DNA of 36,521 bases from Pirellulales bacterium (GTDB lineage Bacteria; Planctomycetota; Planctomycetia; Pirellulales; UBA1268): positions 1 to 36,521 of the forward strand of contig JAFMIU010000035.1 in the NCBI GenBank assembly GCA_017853835.1, read 5' to 3'. Below the pieces are notes generated by a model. The model made no database searches. It had not been told where the DNA came from and worked only from the letters and a program-made list of their open reading frames with translations. Each line of letters starts with the position of its first letter. Positions within the stretch are counted from its first letter, which is position 1. This document shows, piece after piece, positions 1-8,613 of the stretch. Position numbers and translations under genes: made by a program.

Positions 1-28
1 GGGTGCCACATGAATGGGCCACGCCGGT

Positions 29-49
29 CCCACGGCTCACGCCGTTGGG
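29..49. repeat. Hairpin module, copy A1
   Basis: Stem CCCACGGC, loop TCAC, stem GCCGTTGGG (8 bp with one bulged T). The same 21 bases occur at 199-219, 29028-29048, 29200-29220 and 36149-36169. The right stem continues into CTT, and TTGGGCTT at 45-52 could instead pair with AAGCCCAA at 92-99, so two mutually exclusive structures are possible. Confidence 0.8.
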
Positions 50-198
50 CTTCCACGGGCACCCGAAACACCGCCCCGCCCCGTCGCGTCCAAGCCCAAG
101 GCCGTCAGGCCTGAGACACGCCAGGCTACGCCTTCAAACGCCGTTGAGCACACTCGGCTCACCACGCCAAACCACACCTCACGTTTCGCCACGCCGGT

Positions 199-219
199 CC
201 CACGGCTCACGCCGTTGGG
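199..219. repeat. Hairpin module, copy A2
   Basis: Second copy in locus A, identical over the stem-loop to copy A1. The flanks are also alike: ACGCCGGT before it and CTTCCACGGGCACC after it. This indicates duplication of a longer unit of about 170 bp. Confidence 0.8.
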
Positions 220-275
220 CTTCCACGGGCACCTGAAACACCGCCATCCAAAATCGCCCATCGTTTGACGAGCGA

Positions 276-408
276 GGGGTTGCCCACGCCCCGGGAGACG
301 GCGTCAGTGGCGAGCGGAGCCAGGATGGCGCAGCGAAGCCAATGCCGAGCGAGCCAAAGGGCATGGATGCCCGACGCGAGCGTCCGGCGACGGGGTGTGG
401 GCAACCCC
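276..408. repeat. Core element with long inverted arms, locus A
   Basis: Left arm GGGGTTGCCCACGCCCCG (276-293) pairs with right arm CGGGGTGTGGGCAACCCC (391-408) over 18 positions; the only non-Watson-Crick pair is a G-U wobble (288 with 396). The 97-base interior holds further palindromes, including GGGCAT-GG-ATGCCC and GACGC-GA-GCGTC. The interior is nearly identical to that of locus B. Confidence 0.8.
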
Positions 409-577
409 GAAGCGTGCCACTACACAATCGCCCACCAGCGCCCCTCAAGCCGGAGCCGACGCCGGGACGGCGGCGACGGCGCGAAAACTAGCGTGTGGGC
501 AACCCCGAAGCGCGCCACCACACAATCGCCCACCAGCGCCCCTCAAGCCGGAGACGACGCCGGGATGGCGGCGACGA
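395..577. repeat. Tandem repeat, about 98 bp x 1.9
   Basis: Units begin with GTGTGGGCAACCCCGAAGCG at 395 and 493 (period 98). The second unit is truncated and stops just before the kinase stop codon. Each unit contains the small hairpin CGCCG-GGA-CGGCG (GGGATGGCGG in the second unit) and the segment CAAGCCGGAG also present at loci B and C. The first unit overlaps the right arm of the core. Confidence 0.8.
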
Positions 578-2047
578 TCAGCGCTTGCGCGGCAGGATCT
601 CGGCGAGCACCTTTTGGAGTTCCGCGGCCTGGAGCGGCAGCGGCACGACCTTGCGCTTTCCATCCACCTTCGCCGCGGCGGCAAAGGCCGGTTGTTTCGC
701 CGCCGCCAGGAGCACGCCGGGCACGTCCGCCAGATACTGCTCAACCGTCAGGCGATTGAAGGCCTCGACCGCCGTCATCCCCAGTTCGCGGGTGCTCATG
801 ACGAGAAAATCGGCCGGCGGTGGCACCGATGAAAACCTTGCCAGTGCACGCTGAGGGTTTTCGGTGAGCAGCACGCGATAGCCGAGTTTTCCGAAAAACT
901 CTCGGAGCGCCTGCTGGGCCTTCTCACCCGACTCAACCAGCATCACCGTGCCCTTCGTGGCCGAGGCCGATGATGCCTGCGTCTTCGGTGCGGTGCTTGT
1001 CGAACCAGCCGCCGGTTCGCCCGCGGCCCGGCGGGCGATCGCCGCCTCCAATGCGAGCTTCACGTCGGTCGCGGTCTGGTAGCGCTCCAGCGGATCGAGG
1101 TGCATCATCCGCGACACGATCTCGACGACGTCTCGTGGAAGATCCGGGCACCGCTTGCCCAGCGGGATCACCTGCGTGAAACGGCGCGGGTCGGCCCGCT
1201 GGCTCCGGTCACGGGTTTCCGTCAGCGGCGAAACACCGGCGAGCGCGAGATACGCCACCGTGCCAAAGAAATAGATGTCGCTTCGCACGCTGTCGTCGCG
1301 CACACCGGTGAGTTTTTCGAGGGCGACATAATCGATCGTGCGAGGCTTCTCGAGACGGGCCAGTGCCTTGTCTCCCGACTCATCGACACCCGCAAGGCCG
1401 AAGTCCACGATCTTGGCGACACCGGTTGACGACACGAGCACGTTGGATGCCTTCATGTCGCGGTGGGTCACGCCTCGACGGTGGGCATACTCCAAGCCAC
1501 ATGCCGCCTGATGCATGAGTTCGAGGGCACGCGGCACGTCGACCGCCCCGCGAATCTTGACCAGTTCGCGAAGGGTCTGCCCTTCCACGAACTCCATCGT
1601 CAGATAACTGGCGCCGTTCTCCTGGCCGACATCCTCGATGGCCACGATGTTGGGATGCCGAAGCAGCCGCCCCATCTCGCCTTCATGCTGAAACGCCTTG
1701 CACTTCTCCTGATCGTTGGTGAAACGGTTGCGGAGCACCTTCACGGCGAGCACTGCCCCGGTGTCGCGATGGATCGCGCGATAGACCCGGGCGAAGGAGC
1801 CGGCACCGATCTGATAGAGGATCTTCGCCCGTCCGTAGAAGTAGCCGCCGCGATCGCCACGGAGCAGTCGCTCGAGTTGAAAGCCCGTGAGCAGTTCCCG
1901 TCGGACGAGCGCCTGCCCGAAGGCCTCGGCATCGAGCGCATGGCCTCCCGATTCCGAGAACGCCGTGCTCAGGGCGGCGGCGGGGACGAGATCGAGATCG
2001 CCCGCGAGCAGGAGGATGTTTTCGGCCGTCGTCGGCTTCATGCGCAT
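578..2047 (-). CDS. Ser/Thr protein kinase with C-terminal degenerate receiver domain
   Basis: A 489-residue kinase predicted to phosphorylate Ser/Thr on target proteins. Residues 1-75 form a helical N-terminal extension of the kind seen on planctomycete kinases. The kinase domain (about 76-340) has the Gly-rich loop GAGSF at 81-85, Lys103, a candidate helix-C Glu124, the catalytic loop HRDMKASN at 195-202, DFG at 215-217 and ALE in place of APE at 242-244. A low-complexity Ala/Ser/Thr linker follows. Residues 366-489 have the layout of a response-regulator receiver domain, but the usual acidic pair is Glu-Ser (372-373) and the phospho-acceptor position is Ser418, so it is probably a binding or pseudo-receiver domain. 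There is no transmembrane segment, so it should be cytoplasmic. ATG at 2047 or 2039-2041 are both possible; neither has a clear ribosome binding site. It is divergent from the gene at 2224. The kinase call is certain; the role is unknown. Confidence 0.93.
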   Translation of the reverse strand: MRMKPTTAENILLLAGDLDLVPAAALSTAFSESGGHALDAEAFGQALVRRELLTGFQLERLLRGDRGGYFYGRAKILYQIGAGSFARVYRAIHRDTGAVLAVKVLRNRFTNDQEKCKAFQHEGEMGRLLRHPNIVAIEDVGQENGASYLTMEFVEGQTLRELVKIRGAVDVPRALELMHQAACGLEYAHRRGVTHRDMKASNVLVSSTGVAKIVDFGLAGVDESGDKALARLEKPRTIDYVALEKLTGVRDDSVRSDIYFFGTVAYLALAGVSPLTETRDRSQRADPRRFTQVIPLGKRCPDLPRDVVEIVSRMMHLDPLERYQTATDVKLALEAAIARRAAGEPAAGSTSTAPKTQASSASATKGTVMLVESGEKAQQALREFFGKLGYRVLLTENPQRALARFSSVPPPADFLVMSTRELGMTAVEAFNRLTVEQYLADVPGVLLAAAKQPAFAAAAKVDGKRKVVPLPLQAAELQKVLAEILPRKR

Positions 2048-2223
2048 TCAAACGGAATCGGGACGCGCCGTTCGAACACGGCCATCCCCCCATGAAACCA
2101 CGAAACTGACCATTTTGCGACCGTCTTGCCCATTTCGCCGATCTCGGCTGGAGCCAACCCCCCTTGTCCTGCTAGAAGCCCCGCGAACTTTTCCCCGGCT
2201 GCCCCCCGGATCGCCACTCGTCC

Positions 2224-5208
2224 ATGCGCACCATCGGCCGCACCCATCGATCGCCCGACTGGTGCCTGATCGCGGCAATTCTCGCAGGGCTCGCGTGTGG
2301 CGTGGGCACGAAAGCCTTCTCCAGCGACCTTGCAGAGGGCTTCGAGGGCCCCGAACCGTCGTTGATCGTGCCGTCCGGGGCGGGTGCGGTGGTGGTCAGG
2401 GAACGAACCACGCAATCGCCCCATCGGGGAAGCCGATGCGAGCGCTTCGTGCTCGAGGCCCGCCCGGGCCAACCCCTGAGGCTCGAACTGCCCGTCGGTC
2501 AGGCTGCGGTCATCGATGAGTTTTCGGCCAGCGTGTGGGTGCGGGCCAGTCGAAGTGACATCCGCCTCGCCGCCCGCGTCGTCATGCCCCACTGGATCTC
2601 CGCACGCACGGGGAAACCGGTGGATGTGCTCGTTCCCGGAACGGCGTCTCGCGACATCGGCCGGTGGGAGAGGATCTCGGTCGACGGCATTCCCGCCGCG
2701 CTTGGCCGTCGCCTCGCTCCACTTCGGATGGAGCACGGCCCTGGCAGCATCGAGGCGGCGAGCATCACCCACCTCGTGCTCGACGCGGCGCCATCCCCTG
2801 GCCGGGTCGAGATTGCACTCGATGACCTTCACGTGGCCAATCTCCTCCCGGCCACCGGTGTGGTTGCCGTCCACGACCCCCACGTGCAGCCAGTGGCGGC
2901 CACGGCTCCGGTCGAGATCGATCCGCCGACGGGCCTGTCGCGCGGCGTGCTCGAGGTAGACGGGCTCCCATTCTTTCCGCGATCGATCGACTGGAACGGC
3001 GAACCCTTCGAGGCGCTCGCCGCCCTCGGCTTCAACTGCGTTCGGCTTGCCGAGCCGGCCTCGTCCGACCAGCTGACGACGGCGCGGCGTACCGGGCTCT
3101 GGGTCGTCTGCCCTCCGCCACCGATCCCCGATGTCGATCTCCGCGAGCCCGAGTCGGTACCGATGCTTCGCAACTGGGATCGTGTGCTCATGTGGGATCT
3201 CGGCACGGGTCTTTCCGAAGCCGACGTCGAAACCCTCGCCGAGAAGGGACGCCGCCTTCGAGCGTGCGACCCTCGTGCCGGACGACCGATCATCGGCTCC
3301 GCCGACTCGGGCCTGCGAACCGTCTCGCGCCACCTCGACATGCTCGTCGCCCGAAAGACGGTGCTCGGCACGAGCCTCGAACTCCTCGACTATCTCACCT
3401 GGCTCCGCGAACGTCCTCGGCTCACACGGCCCGGCACGCCTCTCGTGGCCACGATCTCCACCGAGATCGATCCGCGTGCCGCCCGTCAGGCCGCCGCGAT
3501 CGCCGGCATCGGCGGCCGAGGACTCGCCGTCGATGGCGAAAGTCTCTCGCTCGCGGCCTTCTCCGCCCTGGCCGCCGGCACCCGGGGGATTCTCTTCACA
3601 TCGTCCCGCAGGCTCGATGGCGACGATCGCGAATCGAAGGCCCGGGCCGCGGCGGCGCACGAGATGAACGTGCGCATGAAGGTGCTCGAACCCTGGGGGG
3701 CTGCCGGCCGGTTTGCCGCGCAGGCACAGACCAGCAGCAACGAAGTGCAGGCCTTCGTGCTCGAAGCCGCCAGGGCGCGAATGGTGGTGGCGTGGCGGTG
3801 CGTGCAGGGCTCGCAGATCGTCGCCCGTCGCTATGCCGGAGGCGACATTCCCCCGAACGAAACACCCCTGACGATCCTCGTGCCCGGCGTGCCGGAAGCC
3901 CACCAGGCCTGGGAGGTGGCTCCCGGTGGCCTGAAGCCGCTGCGGCAGCAGCGGGTGACCGGCGGCGTGTCGGTGACGCTCGACGACTTCCTCACGCACT
4001 CGGTGATCCTCTTCAGTGGCGAACCAGCCGTCACGGCGCACGTCCAGGAACGGCTTCGTCAGCAGGTGCCGCTCGAGCTCTCGTCGGCTCGTGCCTCCAC
4101 GGCCACGGCACTCGCCGGCGCCAGTGATCTCCTCGGACGCCTGCCTCCACAGGCGCTCTCCGGCCCGCCGCCGATCAGTGCGGTGCCGATGCTCGCCGAG
4201 GCAGGCCGACTGGCGGCCGAGGGTGAAGCCCTCGCCGCTTCCGATCCCACCACGGCGATCGCACGCCTCCGGCGCGCGGCTGCGATCGCCGGCCAGTTCG
4301 AGCGACGCGCCTGGGAAAATGGCGTGAAGGCCGAAGGGTCGATGGTGGCCAGCCCGCTCACGGCTTCCGACGCCGCACTCGCTGAGGAATGGAATTTCGT
4401 GTCGGCCCGCACATCCACGACCGCAGGCCCCGAACTCCTCCGCGGTGGCGGCATGGATCGCATCGAGGAACTTGCCGGGGCGGGATGGCGGCACTTCGCC
4501 CACCCCGACTCCGATCTTCGCACGGGGCTCGAGATCTCGCTCACGAAGCCGGCCTCGGGGCAGGGCTGCCTCCGCATGATCGCACGGCCCCAGAACAAGG
4601 ACGAGCCACCGATTGTGGTGGAGACGCCGCCGGTGTGGATCACGACGCCCCCGATCCAGGCCCCGGCCGGCAAGCTGATCGAGATCACCGCGCAGGTGTC
4701 GGTGCCGAAACCCATCGCCGGAAGCGTCGATGGCCTGTTTGTGTTCGACTCGCTCGGCGGCCCGGCGCTCGGCGAGCGGGTTGGGGCGACCAAGGGCTGG
4801 CGGCGGCTGGTGCTCTATCGCATCGTGCCCGCTGACTCAACCGATGAGCCTCTCACCGTGACATTCGCGCTTTCGGGCATCGGCGAGGCGTTTCTCGACG
4901 ACGTCTCGGTGCGGGCGGTGGAACGGAGCGGCCCGGGCAGCGTGCCGGCCACGCTCGTTTCGGCCCCGGGGGCCAGCAGCTTCCCCTCACCGCAGGAACT
5001 CCTCGGGCCGAAGCCCACGCCCCCGACCGTCAACCGCACCGTGCCACCGGCGTCGAATGCGTGGCCCGCCATGAATCTCGAATGGCCCAGCCTCGTGCCG
5101 TTTGGAGGCTCGGCCAACGATCCTCCCCCCAGTGTCGGCGGCGGCACGGTCGATCCTTTCCAGCGGGCGCGGGGCCCCTCGTCGGGGCCTACCGACGGTT
5201 CGCCGTAA
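2224..5208 (+). CDS. Large exported protein of unknown function, possibly carbohydrate-related
   Basis: This 994-residue protein has an N-terminal hydrophobic segment (about residues 13-30) consistent with a signal peptide. Residues 40-200 look like a beta-sandwich (alternating strands ending in a DDLHVANL-type strand, as in jelly-roll carbohydrate-binding modules). The middle part (about 240-470) contains GLPFFPRSIDWNGEPFEALAALGFN, reminiscent of the start of a glycoside-hydrolase TIM barrel. The C-terminus holds another sandwich-like region ending in FLDDVSVRAV (near residues 890-900) and a Pro/Gly-rich tail. No catalytic residues could be assigned, so a hydrolase function is only inferred. 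The ATG at 2224 precedes the signal peptide; its ribosome binding site is weak. The neighbouring kinase is transcribed divergently, and 176 bp separate the starts. Confidence 0.85.
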   Translation: MRTIGRTHRSPDWCLIAAILAGLACGVGTKAFSSDLAEGFEGPEPSLIVPSGAGAVVVRERTTQSPHRGSRCERFVLEARPGQPLRLELPVGQAAVIDEFSASVWVRASRSDIRLAARVVMPHWISARTGKPVDVLVPGTASRDIGRWERISVDGIPAALGRRLAPLRMEHGPGSIEAASITHLVLDAAPSPGRVEIALDDLHVANLLPATGVVAVHDPHVQPVAATAPVEIDPPTGLSRGVLEVDGLPFFPRSIDWNGEPFEALAALGFNCVRLAEPASSDQLTTARRTGLWVVCPPPPIPDVDLREPESVPMLRNWDRVLMWDLGTGLSEADVETLAEKGRRLRACDPRAGRPIIGSADSGLRTVSRHLDMLVARKTVLGTSLELLDYLTWLRERPRLTRPGTPLVATISTEIDPRAARQAAAIAGIGGRGLAVDGESLSLAAFSALAAGTRGILFTSSRRLDGDDRESKARAAAAHEMNVRMKVLEPWGAAGRFAAQAQTSSNEVQAFVLEAARARMVVAWRCVQGSQIVARRYAGGDIPPNETPLTILVPGVPEAHQAWEVAPGGLKPLRQQRVTGGVSVTLDDFLTHSVILFSGEPAVTAHVQERLRQQVPLELSSARASTATALAGASDLLGRLPPQALSGPPPISAVPMLAEAGRLAAEGEALAASDPTTAIARLRRAAAIAGQFERRAWENGVKAEGSMVASPLTASDAALAEEWNFVSARTSTTAGPELLRGGGMDRIEELAGAGWRHFAHPDSDLRTGLEISLTKPASGQGCLRMIARPQNKDEPPIVVETPPVWITTPPIQAPAGKLIEITAQVSVPKPIAGSVDGLFVFDSLGGPALGERVGATKGWRRLVLYRIVPADSTDEPLTVTFALSGIGEAFLDDVSVRAVERSGPGSVPATLVSAPGASSFPSPQELLGPKPTPPTVNRTVPPASNAWPAMNLEWPSLVPFGGSANDPPPSVGGGTVDPFQRARGPSSGPTDGSP

Positions 5209-5286
5209 CACATTCGGGCTCTCGACGTTGTCAGATGGGCGTCGATCGGACACGCTCGCCGGCATCCGCGTCACGAGGAGCCCACG

Positions 5287-5844
5287 ATGTCGTCTGGAAG
5301 CGAGCCGCACGGCTGGGTCCTCGAGGCCGTGGATCAGTTTGAACAGCCGCTCACGCGGTATGCCAGGCGACTGCTGGGCGACGTCGACCTCGCTGCCGAT
5401 GCGGTCCAGCACGCCTTCGTGAAGCTCTGCGAGCAGTCGCGCATCACCGTCGGTGACCGGATCGCCCCGTGGCTGTTTCGCGTGTGCCGAAATCGGGCGG
5501 TTGATCACCTTCGGCGTGCCGGCCGTGAGATGCCGCTCCTCGCGGCGGAAACGACCACCGAGGCACTCCTCGATCCGGTTGACCACGCCCCTGATCCGTC
5601 GTCGGCGGCCGAAGCCCGTGAACTCGCACAGCGACTTCGCCTGCTCATGAAAAGCCTGCCTGCCGCCCAGCGTGAAACGATCGATCTGTGGTGCGAAGGG
5701 TTTTCCTATCGCGAGATCGCCGAAATCTCGGGGCGCACCGAAGGCAACGTGCGGGTCCTCGCCCATCGCGGCCTCGCCGCGTTGCGCAAACATCCCATGG
5801 TTCACCATCTCAGTCTTCGGGAGACCACCCATGACCACGCCTGA
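5287..5844 (+). CDS. ECF-type RNA polymerase sigma factor
   Basis: A 185-residue sigma-70 family factor of the extracytoplasmic-function type that directs RNA polymerase to a specific promoter set. Region 2 spans about residues 18-80 (LTRYARRLLGDVDLAADAVQ, then WLFRVCRNRAVDHLRR). Region 4 spans about 124-172, with a helix-turn-helix around EGFSYREIAEISGRTEGNVR. Region 3 is absent, as in ECF factors. AGGAG lies 6 bases before the ATG. The gene overlaps the next one by 14 bp (5831-5844), so the two are translationally coupled, and the downstream product has an anti-sigma-like N-terminus. The regulon is unknown. Confidence 0.95.
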   Translation: MSSGSEPHGWVLEAVDQFEQPLTRYARRLLGDVDLAADAVQHAFVKLCEQSRITVGDRIAPWLFRVCRNRAVDHLRRAGREMPLLAAETTTEALLDPVDHAPDPSSAAEARELAQRLRLLMKSLPAAQRETIDLWCEGFSYREIAEISGRTEGNVRVLAHRGLAALRKHPMVHHLSLRETTHDHA

Positions 5845-7939
5845 TGACAACGCTCCCGACCTCGACACCCTGCTCACCACCTACGCCCTCGGCGAATGCA
5901 CGACCGACGAACGGACGCACGTGGAGGCGATGCTTCATGGCCCCGACGGATCGGCCGTCAGTCGCACGATCGAAGAGATTCGTGCCCTCGCAGCCTTGCT
6001 CAAGGAAGGTGCCGATGATCTTCCCGAACGTTCCGCGTCGCTTCGCCGCGTCGTGCTCGCCGCGGCGGCCTCCGCCCCCACGCCTCGCCCGCCCCGCTCC
6101 ACCAACCAATGGTGGATGCTCGGTGGCATCCTTGGGCTGGCCACGGCGGCGATGGTCGCGGCGATGCCGTTGCTGATGGAGTCGACGTCCAGCGAGGTGG
6201 CCATGCGGTCCACGCCGGTCGCCGTCACACGAGTATCCCTCCCCAAGGCGAGTGCGGAACAACTGACGTCCTCCCCAAAAGCCATGGCCCAGCCAACCGG
6301 CCCAGCTCGTGCCAAGGAGCAGGCTGATGGTCAGATGCCGCTCGGAGATGTTGCGGGACACGCGATCGTCACGCTGGATGCAGCCCCTGCGTCGCCGCCA
6401 ACGGCCGCAGCACCGATCACGTCCCCGGGGGTGTGGATGGGGGGCTTTGGTGGAATCAGCGAGCCTGAACTCAGGCGATCGAACCACGACCTCCGCATGG
6501 CAACGCCGTCACGGGAACGTTACGGGTCCATCACGGAGGATCCCACGAAACGCACCCCGAGCGACCCTCTCTCAACATTCTCGATCGATGTCGACACGGC
6601 GTCGTACGCCAATGTGCGACGGTTTCTGAACGACGGCCGAAAACCCCCTCGCGATGCCGTTCGGATTGAAGAACTCGTGAACTACTTCCGCTACGACGAT
6701 CCGCAACCGAAGGGGAACGCTCCCTTTTCCGTGACGGTCGAGGCAGCGGCGTGTCCGTGGCGGCGCGGGGCCAGGCTCGTGCGGATCGGGCTCAAGGGAC
6801 GCGACGTCGCTCGGGATGCACGCCCGGCCGGAAACCTCGTCTTTCTCGTGGATGTGTCGGGATCGATGGGGGATCCCAACAAACTGCCGCTCGTGAAGCA
6901 GGCCCTCACGATGCTCGTGGAGGAACTCACCGAAAACGACCGGGTGGCGATCGTCACCTACGCCGGGGACGCCGGCCTGGTGCTCCCGTCGACGAGCGGC
7001 GACCAGAAGGAGCGGATCCGTGCGGCAATCGACTCACTGTCGCCCGGCGGTTCGACACATGGCAGTGCCGGCATCACGCTGGCCTACGAGCAGGCCGCCG
7101 AGCATTTTATTTCCGGTGGGGCCAATCGTGTGATTCTGGCAACCGACGGCGACCTCAATGTCGGCATCACCGACGATGGGGCGCTCGTCGATCTCATCAC
7201 GGCCAAGGCGAAGGGGGGCACGTTCCTCACCCTGCTCGGCTTCGGCCAGGGCAACCTCCAGGATGAGAAGATGGAAAAGCTCGCCGACAACGGCAATGGA
7301 ATGTATGCCTACATCGACGGTGCCCGCGAGGCCCGCAAGGTGCTCGTGGAGCAGCTCACCGGCAGCACGATCACCATCGCGAAGGACGTGAAGATCCAGG
7401 TGGAGTTCAACCCGGCCGTGGTGGCGTCATATAGGCTGCTCGGCTATGAAAACCGCGCCCTGGCCAACGACGACTTCCGGAACGACGCCAAGGACGCCGG
7501 GGAGATCGGGGCGGGCCACGGCGTGACCGCCCTTTATGAAATTGTCCTCGTGGGTGATCCCATCCGTCACGGGGCCGAGCCGCTCAAGTATCAGCCCGAG
7601 CCTACCCGGCCGACCCCTCCATCGCTCCCGATCGATGAGGCCACGAGCCGCGAACTTCTCACCGTGAAGCTTCGGGCAAAGAGGCCGGACGGCGACACCA
7701 GCGAACTCATCGAGGTGCCGCTTGCCGACCGCGGAGGGAGCTTCGAGGATGCATCGAGCGACCTGCGATTTGCCGCTGCGGTGGCTGCCTTTGGAATGAT
7801 CCTGCGCGACAGCGAGCATCGGGGGGAGGCCACACTCCCGATGATCGCACGGATCGCCGGTGGGGCGCTGGGCAGCGACCCTGGCGGCTATCGCGCCGAG
7901 TTTCTCGACCTCGTGCGGCGAGCTGAATCGGCCCAATGA
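5831..7939 (+). CDS. Membrane-anchored VWA protein (YfbK-type) with anti-sigma-like N-terminus
   Basis: A 702-residue protein. The start at 5831 was chosen because homology to an anti-sigma-like region begins there (LDTLLTTYALGECTTDERTHVE); longer readings run through the sigma gene. Residues 1-60 resemble the cytosolic part of anti-sigma factors but lack an HxxxCxxC zinc motif. A transmembrane helix follows at about 94-115, then a low-complexity linker. From about residue 250 the YfbK-type region begins (FSIDVDTASYANVRRFL), followed by a von Willebrand A domain with the MIDAS motif DVSGS at 341-345 and ATDGDLNVG further on. The C-terminal part (about 510-702) matches the domain that usually follows in YfbK proteins. 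Inferred role: membrane sensor that holds the sigma factor, with the metal-binding VWA domain outside the cytoplasm. The 3' end overlaps the convergent acyltransferase gene by 52 bp. Confidence 0.92.
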   Translation: MTTPDDNAPDLDTLLTTYALGECTTDERTHVEAMLHGPDGSAVSRTIEEIRALAALLKEGADDLPERSASLRRVVLAAAASAPTPRPPRSTNQWWMLGGILGLATAAMVAAMPLLMESTSSEVAMRSTPVAVTRVSLPKASAEQLTSSPKAMAQPTGPARAKEQADGQMPLGDVAGHAIVTLDAAPASPPTAAAPITSPGVWMGGFGGISEPELRRSNHDLRMATPSRERYGSITEDPTKRTPSDPLSTFSIDVDTASYANVRRFLNDGRKPPRDAVRIEELVNYFRYDDPQPKGNAPFSVTVEAAACPWRRGARLVRIGLKGRDVARDARPAGNLVFLVDVSGSMGDPNKLPLVKQALTMLVEELTENDRVAIVTYAGDAGLVLPSTSGDQKERIRAAIDSLSPGGSTHGSAGITLAYEQAAEHFISGGANRVILATDGDLNVGITDDGALVDLITAKAKGGTFLTLLGFGQGNLQDEKMEKLADNGNGMYAYIDGAREARKVLVEQLTGSTITIAKDVKIQVEFNPAVVASYRLLGYENRALANDDFRNDAKDAGEIGAGHGVTALYEIVLVGDPIRHGAEPLKYQPEPTRPTPPSLPIDEATSRELLTVKLRAKRPDGDTSELIEVPLADRGGSFEDASSDLRFAAAVAAFGMILRDSEHRGEATLPMIARIAGGALGSDPGGYRAEFLDLVRRAESAQ

Positions 7940-8613
7940 CCACCGAGGGCCTCACGGGCCCTGGCGTCGAGCTCTTCGATCCGTCGGGAGCAGACCTCGA
8001 AGACGTCCTTCTCGGTCATCGCAGCCACCTCGTCGGCCGTGAGAATCTTCCCAAACTCGAGCCGGATGCGGCCTGGCCTGGGCAGGAGCCGCGTGCGCGG
8101 CCAGCACTCGAATCCCCCGACGATGGCCACGGGCACCACCGGAACGCCCGCACGCTTCGCGATCAGGGCGAAGCCGCTCTTGAACTCGCCGAGGTGTCCG
8201 TCGAACGTGCGCGCCCCCTCGGGAAAAATGATCACCGCCGCACCCCGCTTGAGCCTTTGAATCACCGTCTTCATCGCCGTGAGCGCCGAGGCCTCGCGAT
8301 CGATCGGCACGGCATCGAGCGCGGTGATCACGGCACCAAACGGCTTGAAGGTGTAGAGCGAACTGCGGGCGAGGCTCGACAGCCTACGATCGGTGGCGAG
8401 GCCGAGGAGCAACGGGTCGAGAAACGTCTGATGGCTCGAGAGCACGATCAGCCCTCCCTCCTTCGGGAGCGGCTCCACGAATCGTGATCGAACACCGAAC
8501 AACGACACGCCGAGCGTGCGAGAGAGCACCCACAGCACGGCATAGAGACATTTGCCAAACGTGCTGTGACCGCCGCCGGAGGGGCTGGCGGAACCTTCCG
8601 CGGGCCTGCTCAT
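7888..8613 (-). CDS. 1-acyl-glycerol-3-phosphate acyltransferase (PlsC-like)
   Basis: This 241-residue enzyme of the PlsC family transfers an acyl chain to lysophosphatidic acid or a similar acceptor in phospholipid synthesis. Motif I is HQTFLD (His61, Asp66), and motif III is FPEGAR (130-135). A hydrophobic stretch near residues 22-40 probably associates with the membrane. The start ATG overlaps the stop codon of the cytidylate kinase gene (ATGA, 8610-8613), which fixes the start and indicates coupled translation. The same cmk-plsC pairing is found in many bacteria. The last 17 codons overlap the convergent VWA gene. The exact acceptor cannot be read from the sequence. Confidence 0.93.
   Translation of the reverse strand: MSRPAEGSASPSGGGHSTFGKCLYAVLWVLSRTLGVSLFGVRSRFVEPLPKEGGLIVLSSHQTFLDPLLLGLATDRRLSSLARSSLYTFKPFGAVITALDAVPIDREASALTAMKTVIQRLKRGAAVIIFPEGARTFDGHLGEFKSGFALIAKRAGVPVVPVAIVGGFECWPRTRLLPRPGRIRLEFGKILTADEVAAMTEKDVFEVCSRRIEELDARAREALGGHWADSARRTRSRNSAR

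Larger units (their letters stand above)
1..577. repeat. Dispersed modular GC-rich repeat, locus A
   Basis: This non-coding block is built from modules that recur at 29011-29663 and 36115-36521. In order: hairpin module (29-49), a linker containing the small hairpin AGGCC-GTCA-GGCCT near 100-113, a second copy of the hairpin module (199-219), a core with inverted arms (276-408), and tandem units of about 98 bp (395-577). Its right end coincides with the stop codon of the minus-strand kinase gene at 578-580. The left end lies at or beyond the window edge. The short reading frames inside it are translations of repeat sequence and show no protein signature. The type of element is unknown. Confidence 0.85.

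Noticed and set aside
1..577. Several short reading frames in the repeat loci (repeating HAVGLP-like peptides)
   Set aside because: They are translations of repeat modules, recur in unrelated positions, and lack ribosome binding sites and recognisable folds.
2038..4503. Long antisense reading frame (821 codons) opposite the exported protein gene
   Set aside because: It has a Gly/Arg/His-rich composition with no motifs, and is explained by high GC at third codon positions of the plus-strand gene, which has a signal peptide and coherent domains.
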